From Devosia sp. 2618 (GTDB lineage: Bacteria > Pseudomonadota > Alphaproteobacteria > Rhizobiales > Devosiaceae): 64,000 bases of DNA. Below the pieces are notes generated by a model. The model had not been told where the DNA came from. It saw only the letters and a program-made list of their open reading frames with translations, and did not search any database. The stretch covers positions 558,001 to 622,000 of the forward strand of contig NZ_JBEPOO010000001.1 of assembly GCF_040546815.1 (NCBI RefSeq), written 5' to 3'. The position numbers and the translations under genes are program-made. Below, in pieces: positions 9,335 through 17,986 of this stretch; the first letter of the stretch is position 1, and every line of letters starts with the position of its first letter.

Positions 9335-10381
9335 ATGACTAAAGTCCGCGCGCTTGTTCTTGAACGTCAGCACGAGCTGGCCCTCCGCGATATCGAGCTA
9401 CCGCTCGATGTCGGGCCGGGTATGGTCAAGATTGCCATTGATACGGTCGGCGTCTGCGGCTCGGACGTGCACTATTACACCCATGGCAAGATCGGCCCTT
9501 TTGTGGTCAATGAACCGATGGTGCTCGGGCATGAAGCGGCCGGCACGGTGATTGAACTCGGGGCAGGGGTGACCCATCTCAAGGTTGGCGACCGCGTCTG
9601 CATGGAGCCCGGTATCCCCGATCCCAATTCGCGCGCCAGCCGCCTTGGCATGTACAATGTGGACCCGGCGGTCCAGTTCTGGGCGACGCCGCCAGTGCAT
9701 GGCGTGCTAACCGCCGAGATCGTCCATCCCGCCAACTACACCTTCAAGCTGCCCGACAATGTGACCTTTGCCGAAGGTGCGATGGTCGAGCCATTTGCGG
9801 TGGGCATGCAGGCGGCCACCAAGGCGCGCATCGTGCCCGGTGATACAGCAGTTGTGTTGGGCGCAGGCCCCATCGGGACCATGGTGGCGCTGGCGGCTTT
9901 GGCCGGTGGTTGCGCGCGGGTGATCGTCGCCGATTTGGCGCAGCCCAAGCTTGATATTGCGGCGCAGTATCAGGGCATCATCCCGGTCAATATTCGCGAA
10001 AAGAACGTCGCCGAGGAAGTGTCGCGGCTGACCGATGGTTGGGGCGCGGATATCGTGTTTGAATGTTCTGGCTCGCCTCAGGCGTGGAAGATCATCATGG
10101 ACCTGCCACGCCCGGGCGGCGCCATCGTCGCCGTTGGGCTGCCCGTCGATCCGGTCGCGGTGGATATTTCGAGCGCCTCGGTCAAGGAAGTGCGCATCGA
10201 GAATGTGTTCCGCTACGCCCACCAATATGACCGCGCCATCGCCCTGATCGCGTCGGGCAAGGTGGATCTCAAGCCGCTAATTTCGGAGACCTTTGCATTC
10301 GAGGATTCGGTGCGCGCGTTTGATCGGGCTGTCGAAGCGCGTCCGACGGATGTTAAGTTGCAGATCAAGGTGGCACAGTAG
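9335..10381 (+). CDS. zinc-dependent polyol dehydrogenase (xylitol/sorbitol dehydrogenase family)
   Basis: Oxidises a sugar alcohol to a ketose with NAD+, cytoplasmic, 348 aa. Catalytic-zinc ligands are Cys41 in [10 protein letters not shown] and His66-Glu67 in GHEAAG. The Rossmann motif [13 protein letters not shown] is near 170. The four-cysteine structural zinc lobe is missing, as in sorbitol dehydrogenases of this branch. The ATG at 9335 follows GGGAGGG. The 144-base gap before it contains a small dyad TGGGCttttGCCCA at 9290-9303, which may be a second control point. Its place behind the importer suggests that the imported or related polyol is its substrate; xylitol, sorbitol and similar compounds cannot be told apart here. 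Confidence 0.85.
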   Translation: MTKVRALVLERQHELALRDIELPLDVGPGMVKIAIDTVGVCGSDVHYYTHGKIGPFVVNEPMVLGHEAAGTVIELGAGVTHLKVGDRVCMEPGIPDPNSRASRLGMYNVDPAVQFWATPPVHGVLTAEIVHPANYTFKLPDNVTFAEGAMVEPFAVGMQAATKARIVPGDTAVVLGAGPIGTMVALAALAGGCARVIVADLAQPKLDIAAQYQGIIPVNIREKNVAEEVSRLTDGWGADIVFECSGSPQAWKIIMDLPRPGGAIVAVGLPVDPVAVDISSASVKEVRIENVFRYAHQYDRAIALIASGKVDLKPLISETFAFEDSVRAFDRAVEARPTDVKLQIKVAQ

Positions 10382-10385
10382 TCGC

Positions 10386-10512
10386 CACGCCCTCGTGGTT
10401 CGAGGCTGGGCAAGGGCCTCGCACCTCACCATGAGGGCTACTGAAATACCGCGCCAGGAGTAGCCCTCATGGTGAGGTGGGAGCGTAGCGACCCTCGAAC
10501 CACGAGGGCGTG
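10386..10512. repeat. palindromic repeat, CACGCCCTC / GAGGGCGTG family, copy 2
   Basis: Near-perfect long inverted repeat. CACGCCCTCGTGGTTCGAGG is mirrored by CCTCGAACCACGAGGGCGTG, and CCTCACCATGAGGGCTACT by AGTAGCCCTCATGGTGAGG, with a short centre near 10441-10460. It sits between two codirectional genes of the sugar locus, so it may split transcription or stabilise mRNA. It is related to the copy at 1451-1578. Confidence 0.85.
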
Positions 10513-10526
10513 ATCTGGAGGCCTGC

Positions 10527-11312
10527 ATGGACTTGAATCTGCGTGACAAAACCGCCGTCATCACAGGCGGCACGGTTGGCATTGGTTATGCCATTGCCGA
10601 GGGTCTGGCCGCCGAGGGTGCCAATCTGGTGCTGGTGGGGCGCGACAAGGCGCGGGGCGACGATGCGGCGGCGGCGATTGCCGACAAGTTCGGCATCATT
10701 GCCACGGCCATTGGCGCCGATGTGGCGACGGCCGAGGGTTGTGATGATGTGATCAAGGGCGTGGCGCAGGCCTTTGGTGGCGCGGACATTCTGATCAACA
10801 ATGCCGGCACGGGCTCCAACGAGACCATTGCCGAAGCCGATGATGCCAAATGGCAGTATTACTGGGACCTCCACGTGATGGCGGCCGTGCGGCTGGCGCG
10901 CGGGCTGATGCCGGCCATGAAGACGCGCGGCGGCGGGGTGATCCTCCACAATGCCTCGATCTGTGCGGTGCAGCCGCTATGGTATGAGCCGATCTACAAC
11001 ACCACCAAAGCGGCGCTGATGATGTTTTCCAAGACCCTCGCCAATGAGGTGGTCGGCGACAATATCCGCGTCAATACGGTCAATCCGGGACTGGTGCTGA
11101 CGCCAGACTGGATCAAGACGGCCAAGCAGATTGCCGGCGAAGATGGGTGGCAGGCGCATCTGCAGGGTGTGGCCGACGAAGCGGGCGGAATGAAGCGGTT
11201 CGCCACCCCGGCCGAGCTGGCGAATTTCTTTGTCTTCATGTGTTCCGACAAGGCCAGCTATTCCACTGGCTCGACCTATTTCGTCGATGGCGGCTGGCTC
11301 AAGACGGTCTGA
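10527..11312 (+). CDS. SDR-family oxidoreductase
   Basis: Classical short-chain dehydrogenase, 261 aa. The nucleotide-binding motif TGGTVGIG is at 13-20, NNAG at 91-94, and the catalytic triad is Ser144, Tyr157 and Lys161 (YNTTK). The C-terminal STGSTYFVDGG closes the fold. It is probably NAD(P)-dependent; the substrate is not evident, though the setting behind the polyol dehydrogenase suggests sugar or sugar-acid metabolism. The start ATG has TGGAGG upstream. Its stop TGA shares a base with the ATG of the next gene (TGATG), implying coupled translation. Confidence 0.85.
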   Translation: MDLNLRDKTAVITGGTVGIGYAIAEGLAAEGANLVLVGRDKARGDDAAAAIADKFGIIATAIGADVATAEGCDDVIKGVAQAFGGADILINNAGTGSNETIAEADDAKWQYYWDLHVMAAVRLARGLMPAMKTRGGGVILHNASICAVQPLWYEPIYNTTKAALMMFSKTLANEVVGDNIRVNTVNPGLVLTPDWIKTAKQIAGEDGWQAHLQGVADEAGGMKRFATPAELANFFVFMCSDKASYSTGSTYFVDGGWLKTV

Positions 11313-12133
11313 TGCTGCCAGCCTATGGCGCTGTGCTTGGCGTCGATGTCGGCGGGTCCCTGACGCGGCGCTCGACGGCGGTTTGCCGGCTGAGTTGGAC
11401 ACCGAGCGCGGTCAGCTGGACCATCGAGCGCTGCACGGCTGAGCCGGTGCAGCGCCGGACCTCTATCGAACGCGTGGTGGCTGGGCAGGCGCTGCTGGCG
11501 GCAGCCTTTGATGGTCCACTGGCGCGCGGTTTTGAGGCCATCAGCCGCTATCGGCCAGCCGAGCGGATGCTGACGCGAGGACTGGGTCGACATATCGGCA
11601 AACCGGGACAATCCAACACCCCGGTTGGGCGCGCACTCAATGAACAAGCCAATGCGTGCGCAGGGGCGGTGCTGTCGCTGGGTGTATTGGCCGAGGCCAG
11701 ACATACTGAGGCGATTGATCGTTTCGCCGTCGCTGAGGCGTTTCCAAGCGCCTATCTCGGCCTGCTACTCGGCGATCCAGCGGCTGTTCCGGCCGTCAGA
11801 TCCAATCGGTCGGATCAGTATTTCGCGGCACTTGCCGGCCATGGCACGCTCAGCGCAATCGTGCGGCGCTTCCTGCCGGGTCGAGAACTTGCCACTGGGC
11901 CTGTCGCCATCACCAACCACGACGACCGTGCGGCCTTCGTCTGCGCGCTGACGGCGCTTGGGCTTGCAGGTGGCGATTATTGTGCCGTTGGTGATCCTTA
12001 CGATGGCTGGATCATCCTGCCGCCGATGTCTTTGATTGCGCCCTGGGCGCAGGGTTTGCTGGCTGCCAATGTCGAGCCGGGGCTGCCCGGTGCGTTCGTG
12101 GTGCGGAACCAAGGGGCAGATGCCGGGTTGTGA
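11312..12133 (+). CDS. DUF429-like protein (predicted RNase H-fold nuclease)
   Basis: 273 aa. The opening GAVLGVDVGG supplies an early acidic residue typical of the RNase H / actin-like superfamily. AFDGPLARG at about 69-77 and a late TNHDDRAAFVCALTALGLA stretch resemble DUF429 proteins, predicted nucleases of unknown role. The family call is tentative. The start overlaps the SDR stop by one base, so it is cotranslated with it, an unexpected partner for a nuclease. No signal peptide or membrane segment. Confidence 0.6.
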   Translation: MLPAYGAVLGVDVGGSLTRRSTAVCRLSWTPSAVSWTIERCTAEPVQRRTSIERVVAGQALLAAAFDGPLARGFEAISRYRPAERMLTRGLGRHIGKPGQSNTPVGRALNEQANACAGAVLSLGVLAEARHTEAIDRFAVAEAFPSAYLGLLLGDPAAVPAVRSNRSDQYFAALAGHGTLSAIVRRFLPGRELATGPVAITNHDDRAAFVCALTALGLAGGDYCAVGDPYDGWIILPPMSLIAPWAQGLLAANVEPGLPGAFVVRNQGADAGL

Positions 12134-12162
12134 GGTCAGCGTAGCAATAGCGGAACCCTCAC

Positions 12163-12696
12163 ATGGATGTCGGCAACGAATTCGGCTTCGTGCAGACCTA
12201 TCTCCCACAGCATATCATCGCCATCCGGCTGGCCATTGCGGCGGTGCTTGGCGGTATTATCGGTTTTGAGCGGGAAGTGAACACGGCCGAGGCGGGGCTG
12301 CGAACCCATATTCTGGTGTCGGTCGCCGCTGCCCTGTTCACGATCCTCGCCTTTGAGATTTTCCACACCATCGAACCCGGCGCCACCGGGCCGCAGGCCG
12401 ACCCCATCCGTGCGGTGGAAGCGGTGACGGCGGGCATCGCCTTTTTGGGTGCGGGCGCGATCTTTCGCTCGGGGGGCAATGTGCAGGGGCTGACCACCGG
12501 GGCGGGCATGTGGCTCGCCGGGGCGGTCGGGCTGGCGACGGCGCTTGGCTATTACATCATCGCGCTCGGCGTGGCGCTGCTGGCTGTTGTGGTGCTGTCG
12601 GCCCTGCGGGCCTTCGCTCATCGCATCGTCGGACGGGATGCCCAAAAGATCGATACGGTTTCGCCCGCAGCGGCGGGCAACGGGGAGAAGCCGTAA
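12163..12696 (+). CDS. MgtC/SapB-family membrane protein
   Basis: 177 aa with about five membrane helices. The hallmark segments are present: LGGIIGFERE, AGLRTHILVSVAAALF, and VTAGIAFLGAGAIFRSG followed by VQGLTTGAGMWLAGAVG. Members include the MgtC virulence factor, which inhibits the F1Fo ATP synthase under Mg limitation, and many uncharacterised homologues. This short form lacks the C-terminal ACT-like domain of true MgtC, so it is closer to the general SapB/YhiD type. It begins 29 bases after the DUF429-like gene on the same strand. Confidence 0.88.
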   Translation: MDVGNEFGFVQTYLPQHIIAIRLAIAAVLGGIIGFEREVNTAEAGLRTHILVSVAAALFTILAFEIFHTIEPGATGPQADPIRAVEAVTAGIAFLGAGAIFRSGGNVQGLTTGAGMWLAGAVGLATALGYYIIALGVALLAVVVLSALRAFAHRIVGRDAQKIDTVSPAAAGNGEKP

Positions 12697-13291
12697 CCGG
12701 CATCGCGCCGAGGGACGGGCGCGCTGCCATAAAGCTTCTCCCCTATGCGGCAACAACCGGGAGGTGTGGTTGCCGCGCTTGCGCCCTGCACCCCTTGGAG
12801 TGGTGCGGGGGCTTCCCAGACCGACAAATGCCAGCCCGGAAGTCAGAGTGGCCGGAGGGACGCCTGGGAATACAGGGCGTACAAAGCCGCCATGCAACGT
12901 CCCTCCAGACCGAGGCATGCTTTCTCGTGGACGCGAGAAACACATGCCAACCGTGAAGGCACCGGAAGGATTGCCTCTAGTTTTCGTGTCCGCTGGGCCC
13001 CGACAAAAACGACAGGGCCAAACGCTGGGAACCGACCCGGCGCAGCAGAAATGGTGTCTAGTCTGAAGGTCCGAACCCGCATCAGATGCAGCGGTCGCCT
13101 ATGGGCCGAGTTAGGCTGGCCCAGTTCCGGTTGACCTCAATTAAGCCGAAACCATGCTGCAGAATTAAGCAGTGCGGGCGATATGGCGCATGGCCGAATA
13201 TTTGCATAGCGGAGTAAGGGTAATGTGGATGTAACACGCCCTTGTGTTTTACATGTAAAGGCCCACTATCGGTCCACCATCGGAGGTACGG
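12697..13291. other. 595-base gene-free interval rich in hairpins; candidate structured RNA or repeat element
   Basis: No credible gene is seen. Several strong inverted pairs are: GCGGCAAC / GTTGCCGC (12749-12775), GCACC / GGTGC (12788-12810), GGAGGGACG / CGTCCCTCC (12852-12906) with CCTG / CAGG nested inside, and TTTCTCG / CGAGAAA (12920-12938). The paired density fits a structured RNA or a mosaic intergenic element such as those of Rhizobium. From about 13082 to 13291 I see only ordinary upstream sequence of the next gene, ending in GGAGG seven bases before its TTG start. Confidence 0.5.
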
Positions 13292-15019
13292 TTGACTGAC
13301 CCGGCGCTTAACCGCGAGGACATTCTTGTTGCGCTTGAGCGTCTGCTCGCGTGGCCGGAGATGGCTCGCTCGCCGCAACTTGCCCGGTTCCTCGACTACA
13401 TCGTCCGCCAAACCCTTGATGGTGAAGGAAAGTCCATCAAGGCCTATTCCATCGCTGTCGATGTGTTTGGCCGGACCAGCGATTTTGATCCGCAATCGGA
13501 CCCGATCGTGCGCGTGCAGGCGCGGCGATTGCGAGGACTTTTGGACGAGTATTATCGCGCAACGGACGCCGAAGATGGCATCCAGATTCGGTTGCCGGTG
13601 GGACGTTACATCCCCGAATTTGTGGCGACCGAGATAAACCCCGCGCCGGTTTCGCCGGTCGCCGAGATTTCCCCAACAAAACCTGTGGCGCCGCTCAAAC
13701 GAGGGCTGCCGCGGAGTTGGTTTGTGCTGGCCGCCATCGCGGTAGTCGTTGCCGTTCTGGCCTTCTGGCAGGCGTCGTGGGGGCCGCCACCAGTGCAAGC
13801 CGAGGCGTTGCAGCGGCCGACCATCACGGTGTTTGAATTCGCAAATCTCGACGCGGGGCCGGTGGGGACATCGCCGGCAGCGGGGCTGGCCATTGAGCTC
13901 GTGACGGACCTGACGCAGTTCGAAAATATCGAAGTCCGCTATGGTGGCGGCGCCGAAAATAGCGCCGAGCCACCGGACGGGCCGCCGAGTGATTTCGTGC
14001 TGACAGGTTCGGTCAAGGTGGAGGGGCGGACGGCGCAATTCGTCGCCTGGCTGACCCAGCCGCGCACCGGCAAGGTGGTGTGGGAAAAGACCATGTCGAC
14101 GCCGCTGGAAGATGCCTCCAATCCGGCGACGATGGATGCACTGTCGCGCTCGCTGACGCTCGAGATTGCCAATTCGCGCGGGCCGCTGCATCGCGTTGCG
14201 CGGCAACTGGTTTTGTCTGGCGCGCCGCTTGAGGGGCAGGCGACGCTCTATCTGTGCCGGGTATTGTTCGGGGTGTTCCGTGACAGCGAAGTGCCCGAGG
14301 ATGCCGAGCGCGCCAGCGCCTGCTACTTCTCGCTGCCCGCGTCGCAACAGCAGACCGCCGAGGCACTGGCCGCAACGGCAAGCCTGATCGCCGAACATGC
14401 CAACCCTGCTGACAGCATTGGCGCAACGCTGGCGGATCGGCAGCGCGCGGCGGCGGTCAGTCTGCAGCGCGCCATCGGGCTCAATCCGTTGAGCGGCTTT
14501 GTCTGGGAGCAGGAGGCGCGGCTGCATGACGCGCAGGGGCGTTTGCTGACCGCGCAGTCCGACTATGCCTCATCGGTGCAATTGAACCCGGCAAGCGCGG
14601 ATGGGCTGGCGGGCTTTGCTCGCTCGCTGGCGTTTGCCGGCAAGTTGGCCGAGGCCGAGCCCTGGGCATTGGCGGCAGCAGCGTCTTCGGTTGATACACC
14701 AAACTGGTATCAGGCAGTTCCCGCGTTGATCGAGTTGCGGGACGGGCAATATGCCGAGGCGCTGGCCAGTGCAGCCGCCTATACCAAGTCCGATGCCGAG
14801 ATCGGTCCGGTGCTGGGCATCATGGCGGCGCAGGGGGCCGAGGACGAAGGAGCGATCGGTCGCTATCTGCCCAAAGTGCTGGAGGCGTCGAGTTTCAGGA
14901 GGTTGGGCATTTTGCCAAGGCTGCGCGAGCGGATTTCCGACGCCGCTCTGATCGCGCAGATCGGCGATGCGCTGCTGCGCGCGGGCGCACCAGCGGCAGC
15001 ACTTGAGTCCGCGTTTTAA
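13292..15019 (+). CDS. membrane-anchored TolB/TPR-type protein with an N-terminal regulatory-like domain
   Basis: 575 aa, starting with TTG (GGAGG upstream). Residues 1-112 form a compact domain (SPQLARFLDYIV, DVFGRTSDFDPQ, VRVQARRLRGLL) that often heads rhizobial TPR proteins annotated as adenylate cyclase. One membrane helix spans about 143-165. A periplasmic TolB/FlgO-like domain follows, with ITVFEFANLD and FVLTGSVKVEGRTAQFVAWL, then alpha-helical TPR-like repeats from about 300 to the end. I see no cyclase catalytic domain, so the customary adenylate cyclase name would be wrong. The architecture recalls CadC-like one-component regulators, but DNA binding is unproven. Confidence 0.7.
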   Translation: MTDPALNREDILVALERLLAWPEMARSPQLARFLDYIVRQTLDGEGKSIKAYSIAVDVFGRTSDFDPQSDPIVRVQARRLRGLLDEYYRATDAEDGIQIRLPVGRYIPEFVATEINPAPVSPVAEISPTKPVAPLKRGLPRSWFVLAAIAVVVAVLAFWQASWGPPPVQAEALQRPTITVFEFANLDAGPVGTSPAAGLAIELVTDLTQFENIEVRYGGGAENSAEPPDGPPSDFVLTGSVKVEGRTAQFVAWLTQPRTGKVVWEKTMSTPLEDASNPATMDALSRSLTLEIANSRGPLHRVARQLVLSGAPLEGQATLYLCRVLFGVFRDSEVPEDAERASACYFSLPASQQQTAEALAATASLIAEHANPADSIGATLADRQRAAAVSLQRAIGLNPLSGFVWEQEARLHDAQGRLLTAQSDYASSVQLNPASADGLAGFARSLAFAGKLAEAEPWALAAAASSVDTPNWYQAVPALIELRDGQYAEALASAAAYTKSDAEIGPVLGIMAAQGAEDEGAIGRYLPKVLEASSFRRLGILPRLRERISDAALIAQIGDALLRAGAPAAALESAF

Positions 15020-15022
15020 GGC

Positions 15023-15355
15023 TTAGTGCCCCGACGAATGCGAGAACAGGTTGATCACCAGTACGCCCGCAAGGATCAGGCCGATGCCGATCAGCGCGGG
15101 CAGGTCGAGCGTCTGGCCATAGGCGAAGAAGGCGATGATCGAGACCAGGATGATGCCGACGCCTGACCAGATGGCGTAGCCGATACCGACCGGAATGGTC
15201 TGTAGCGCCAGCGAGAAAAAGTAGAAGGTTATGCAATAGCCGACCACGACGATCACCGACGGCACCAGATTGGTGAAGCCGGCCGAGGCGCGTAGGAACG
15301 ATGTGGCGATGACTTCGCCGACGATGGCGATAGCCAGATAAGCAGCGCCGTTCAT
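15023..15355 (-). CDS. SMR-family small multidrug/guanidinium exporter
   Basis: 110 aa with four membrane helices, the standard size of EmrE/Gdx transporters. The essential glutamate is Glu14 (VGEVIATSFLRAS). Helix 2 contains the GYCITFYFFSLAL pattern of the EmrE branch, and GIGYAIWSGVGI is the conserved loop into helix 3, favouring drug/cation export over guanidinium export. Its ATG overlaps the murD2-like stop by four bases, so it is the last gene of the murL-murD2 transcript, a functionally unrelated partner. Confidence 0.9.
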   Translation of the reverse strand: MNGAAYLAIAIVGEVIATSFLRASAGFTNLVPSVIVVVGYCITFYFFSLALQTIPVGIGYAIWSGVGIILVSIIAFFAYGQTLDLPALIGIGLILAGVLVINLFSHSSGH

Positions 15356-16653
15356 GTGTGCTCCGGATCGAAAATACTGTGGGCCAGCTCGATGAAGCGT
15401 CGGCCGCGCTCTTCGAAATTCTTGAACTGATTATAGGACGGCGCGCCGGGCGACAGGATGACGGTATCGAACACGTCACGCTTGAGGCTCAGTGCTTGCA
15501 TCGCGGCGGCGAGGTCTGGTTCGGTCAGCACCGCGATATTGGGCGCAACGACACGGGCAGCCGCAGCCAGTCGATCTCCGGTCACGGGCAGGCAGGCAAC
15601 TGCCGACACGCCATAGCTTGGCAATAGGCTCGCGAGTTCGGCATAGTCCTGCTCGCGCTCGTGGCCACCGGCGATCAGCGCTATGCGCTTGCCCTTGTAG
15701 GCGGCCAGCGCCGCTTTGGTGGCTTCGGGGGTGGTCGAAATGGAGTCGTTGACGAAAGTCAGCCCGCCGATGTGATGTTCTTCAAGGCGATGGGGAAGGG
15801 GCACGAAGGCCGCTATGCCATCGACGATGCCATCGAGCGTGCCACCGGCGGCCAGCGCAATGGCGGCGGCGAGGCGGGCATTGTCGAGATTGTGCGCGCC
15901 CTTGAGCCGCGAGCGGGCGACGGCGGTGTCGATGATGGCCAGTTCGTCGGCGGTCAGGTCGCGGATCAGCCGGCGATGGTCGCGCACCGCCATGGCGACG
16001 AGGCCATTGCCTTTGGCGCCCGCGCCCAATGCCACGGCAAAGCTGCCGTCGCGGTCGATCAGATGCAGCTTGTCGCGATAGTAGCGTTCGACCGAGCCGT
16101 GCCAGTCGACATGCTCGGGATAAAGATTGGTCACCGCCGCAATGTCGGGCAGGAAATTCATGTCGGCGGTCTGGTAGCTCGACAGCTCGAAAATGATCAC
16201 GGCGTGCTTGTCGGCAATTTCGAGCGGCGCGAGACCGACATTGCCGGCAAGTCCTGCGTCGACGCCCGAGCGGGTCAACATCCGATGGACCAGCGTGGCC
16301 GTCGTCGATTTGCCCTTGGTGCCGGTGATGGCAATGACGGTGCGGTCAGCGCGGTAGGTCGCGCCCCAGAGATTTAGGTTTGATGTGGTCGGGATGCCTG
16401 CGTCGCGGGCGATGTCGAACACCGGCTTGTAGCGCGATACGCCGGGGCTTTTGACGATCAGGCCGAAGCGGTGATCGCGGATGGCGTCCGGCAGGTCGGC
16501 GGCGGCGATCAGTTCGGTATCGGGAATGTCGGCAGTGCCGCTATCGACGGTGACGAACACCTTGAGCTCAGGCTGGCGGGCCTTGAAAAAGGCCCGCGTC
16601 GAGAGCGCCTCGCGCCCGGCGCCATAGAGCAGAACGGGTTCTTCAAACCGCAT
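15352..16653 (-). CDS. murD2: UDP-N-acetylmuramoyl-L-alanine--L-glutamate ligase (MurD2 type)
   Basis: Mur-ligase, 433 aa. ATP loop GTKGKST is at 111-117, the central domain has ELSSYQTADM and NLYPEHVDWHGS, and the C-terminal domain runs from about 285 (LPHRLEEHHIGGLTFVNDSI; SPGAPSYNQF). The overall pattern is MurD-like. Because the next gene upstream is a MurL-type epimerase, the likely substrate is L-Glu, not D-Glu, as described for the Xanthomonas MurD2-MurL pair. The L-Glu specificity is inferred from the neighbour and cannot be read from residues by eye. It overlaps murL by 11 bases and the SMR gene by four. A normal murD in the dcw cluster is expected elsewhere unless this replaces it. 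Confidence 0.82.
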   Translation of the reverse strand: MRFEEPVLLYGAGREALSTRAFFKARQPELKVFVTVDSGTADIPDTELIAAADLPDAIRDHRFGLIVKSPGVSRYKPVFDIARDAGIPTTSNLNLWGATYRADRTVIAITGTKGKSTTATLVHRMLTRSGVDAGLAGNVGLAPLEIADKHAVIIFELSSYQTADMNFLPDIAAVTNLYPEHVDWHGSVERYYRDKLHLIDRDGSFAVALGAGAKGNGLVAMAVRDHRRLIRDLTADELAIIDTAVARSRLKGAHNLDNARLAAAIALAAGGTLDGIVDGIAAFVPLPHRLEEHHIGGLTFVNDSISTTPEATKAALAAYKGKRIALIAGGHEREQDYAELASLLPSYGVSAVACLPVTGDRLAAAARVVAPNIAVLTEPDLAAAMQALSLKRDVFDTVILSPGAPSYNQFKNFEERGRRFIELAHSIFDPEHT

Positions 16654-17986
16654 AGGCGGCCACCTTGGCGGCGAGCGCCGGCGGAATGTGGTGGTCGTGG
16701 CTATCGGTCAGGCACTCTGCCATGGCCAGTTGCAATTGCGGCTCACCATATTGCGCCAGCAGGTCGGCTTTGACCGCCCGCACCACCGCCGCCTCATGCC
16801 AGTCGGCATGGCGGGTCAGCGTATAAAGGCAGGCGGCGGCTTCAAGGATTTCGCCGACGCATTCCCAGGGCTTTTGCCCGGCCAGCCCTGCCAGTTCGCG
16901 GAACGAGGCTTCGTTGGCGGGATTGTCGAGCAGGTCCTTGCCGAAGATCGACAGCAGCCGGTCCTTGGCCATGAAGGGCGCAAAGATCAGGAAGACGAAA
17001 TGGCATTTCGGGCACTCGCCGCACCAGAGCGGGCCGTCATTGCCGGTCAGCCGGAAATTGCGGTTGCAGCTGGAAAAGACGTGATCGAACTTGGTTTCGT
17101 GGGTAAACAGCGAGGCGATGCGCGCTTCGGAATAGGGGCGCAGCAGCGAGAAATATTTCAGCGCCCCGCCGGTTGCGTCGCTGAGGATCGAAGCGATCAG
17201 CAGCTCGAAGCCGAGCGATTTGGAATACTGGTGATTGGTCTCGCGCCCATCAAATTCCACATTGCCTTCGCTGGCCGACCGCTCATTGCTGAGCACGATC
17301 TGGTTATAGCCATAGAGCAGGGCGCAGAGCGCCGCGATCATCGAATTGATGGCCGTGGATGGAACGTGGCCGTTGTAGTAGCCGGGCTCCTTGCCGAGCC
17401 GGATCATTTCGGGATCGAGCGTACGCGTCACATAAACCGGCGGCGTGCCGATCTTGTCGACCGAGGTGATGATCGGCCCCTTGGGATTGACCGCGAAGGG
17501 CGTGAACTCGACGCCGGTATGGGTCAGCAGATCAACGCTGACCAGCGAGTCCTTGCCGCCACCAATTGGCAACAGGGTACGGTTGGGCAGCGACACAGCG
17601 GGGCGTGTCGTCTCGGGATCGAGCGGCGCCTCGATGGTCAGCTTGCCAAAGCGCATCAGATTGTTGCGGGCGTAGAATTCGCCGAGGCCATTTTCATAGA
17701 CGTCGATAGTGAACGCGCGCTCGGCTTCGCTTAGCGCGATCTGGGGCGCGGCGATCTCGAACGGGGCCTTGAGCTTAAAATAGCTGACGCCCAGCACAAC
17801 GGCTGTCAGGTCCAGCAGCTTGCTGAACGCCGGGCTTGCGGCTGCCGCAGCGTCGGCGCCAGCAGGCAATTGCAGCGTTTCGATAAAGCGCAGGCCATCG
17901 AGGCCATAGCCAAAACTGGCCATGCCGGTCGCGGGATCGAAAACGGGACGATCGATAAGGAATTGTTCGGTCAAAGCTGAAATCAC
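16643..17986 (-). CDS. murL: UDP-N-acetylmuramoyl-L-alanyl-L-glutamate epimerase
   Basis: Inverts the terminal L-Glu of UDP-MurNAc-L-Ala-L-Glu to D-Glu for peptidoglycan synthesis. It is 447 aa with a GTG start and no obvious ribosome site. An ATP-pyrophosphatase loop LPIGGGKDSLVS at about 139-150 implies adenylate activation. SNERSASEGN and NHQYSKSLGFE are conserved-looking mid-segments, and Cys307 with Cys322, Cys325 and Cys328 (WCGECPKCHF) could bind metal. The family is known from Xanthomonas, where it works with a MurD variant; here that variant follows directly with an 11-base overlap, which strongly supports the call. It allows D-Glu supply without glutamate racemase. Confidence 0.88.
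   Translation of the reverse strand: MISALTEQFLIDRPVFDPATGMASFGYGLDGLRFIETLQLPAGADAAAAASPAFSKLLDLTAVVLGVSYFKLKAPFEIAAPQIALSEAERAFTIDVYENGLGEFYARNNLMRFGKLTIEAPLDPETTRPAVSLPNRTLLPIGGGKDSLVSVDLLTHTGVEFTPFAVNPKGPIITSVDKIGTPPVYVTRTLDPEMIRLGKEPGYYNGHVPSTAINSMIAALCALLYGYNQIVLSNERSASEGNVEFDGRETNHQYSKSLGFELLIASILSDATGGALKYFSLLRPYSEARIASLFTHETKFDHVFSSCNRNFRLTGNDGPLWCGECPKCHFVFLIFAPFMAKDRLLSIFGKDLLDNPANEASFRELAGLAGQKPWECVGEILEAAACLYTLTRHADWHEAAVVRAVKADLLAQYGEPQLQLAMAECLTDSHDHHIPPALAAKVAAYAV

Noticed and set aside
12136..12945. Minus-strand frame of 269 codons across mgtC and the hairpin region
   Set aside because: Covers a gene and a structured interval; similar frames are often spurious hypothetical annotations.
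13082..14527. Long minus-strand open frame of 481 codons
   Set aside because: Antisense to the TolB/TPR gene, rich in Arg and His as expected for a shadow frame in high-GC DNA, no ribosome site or family features.
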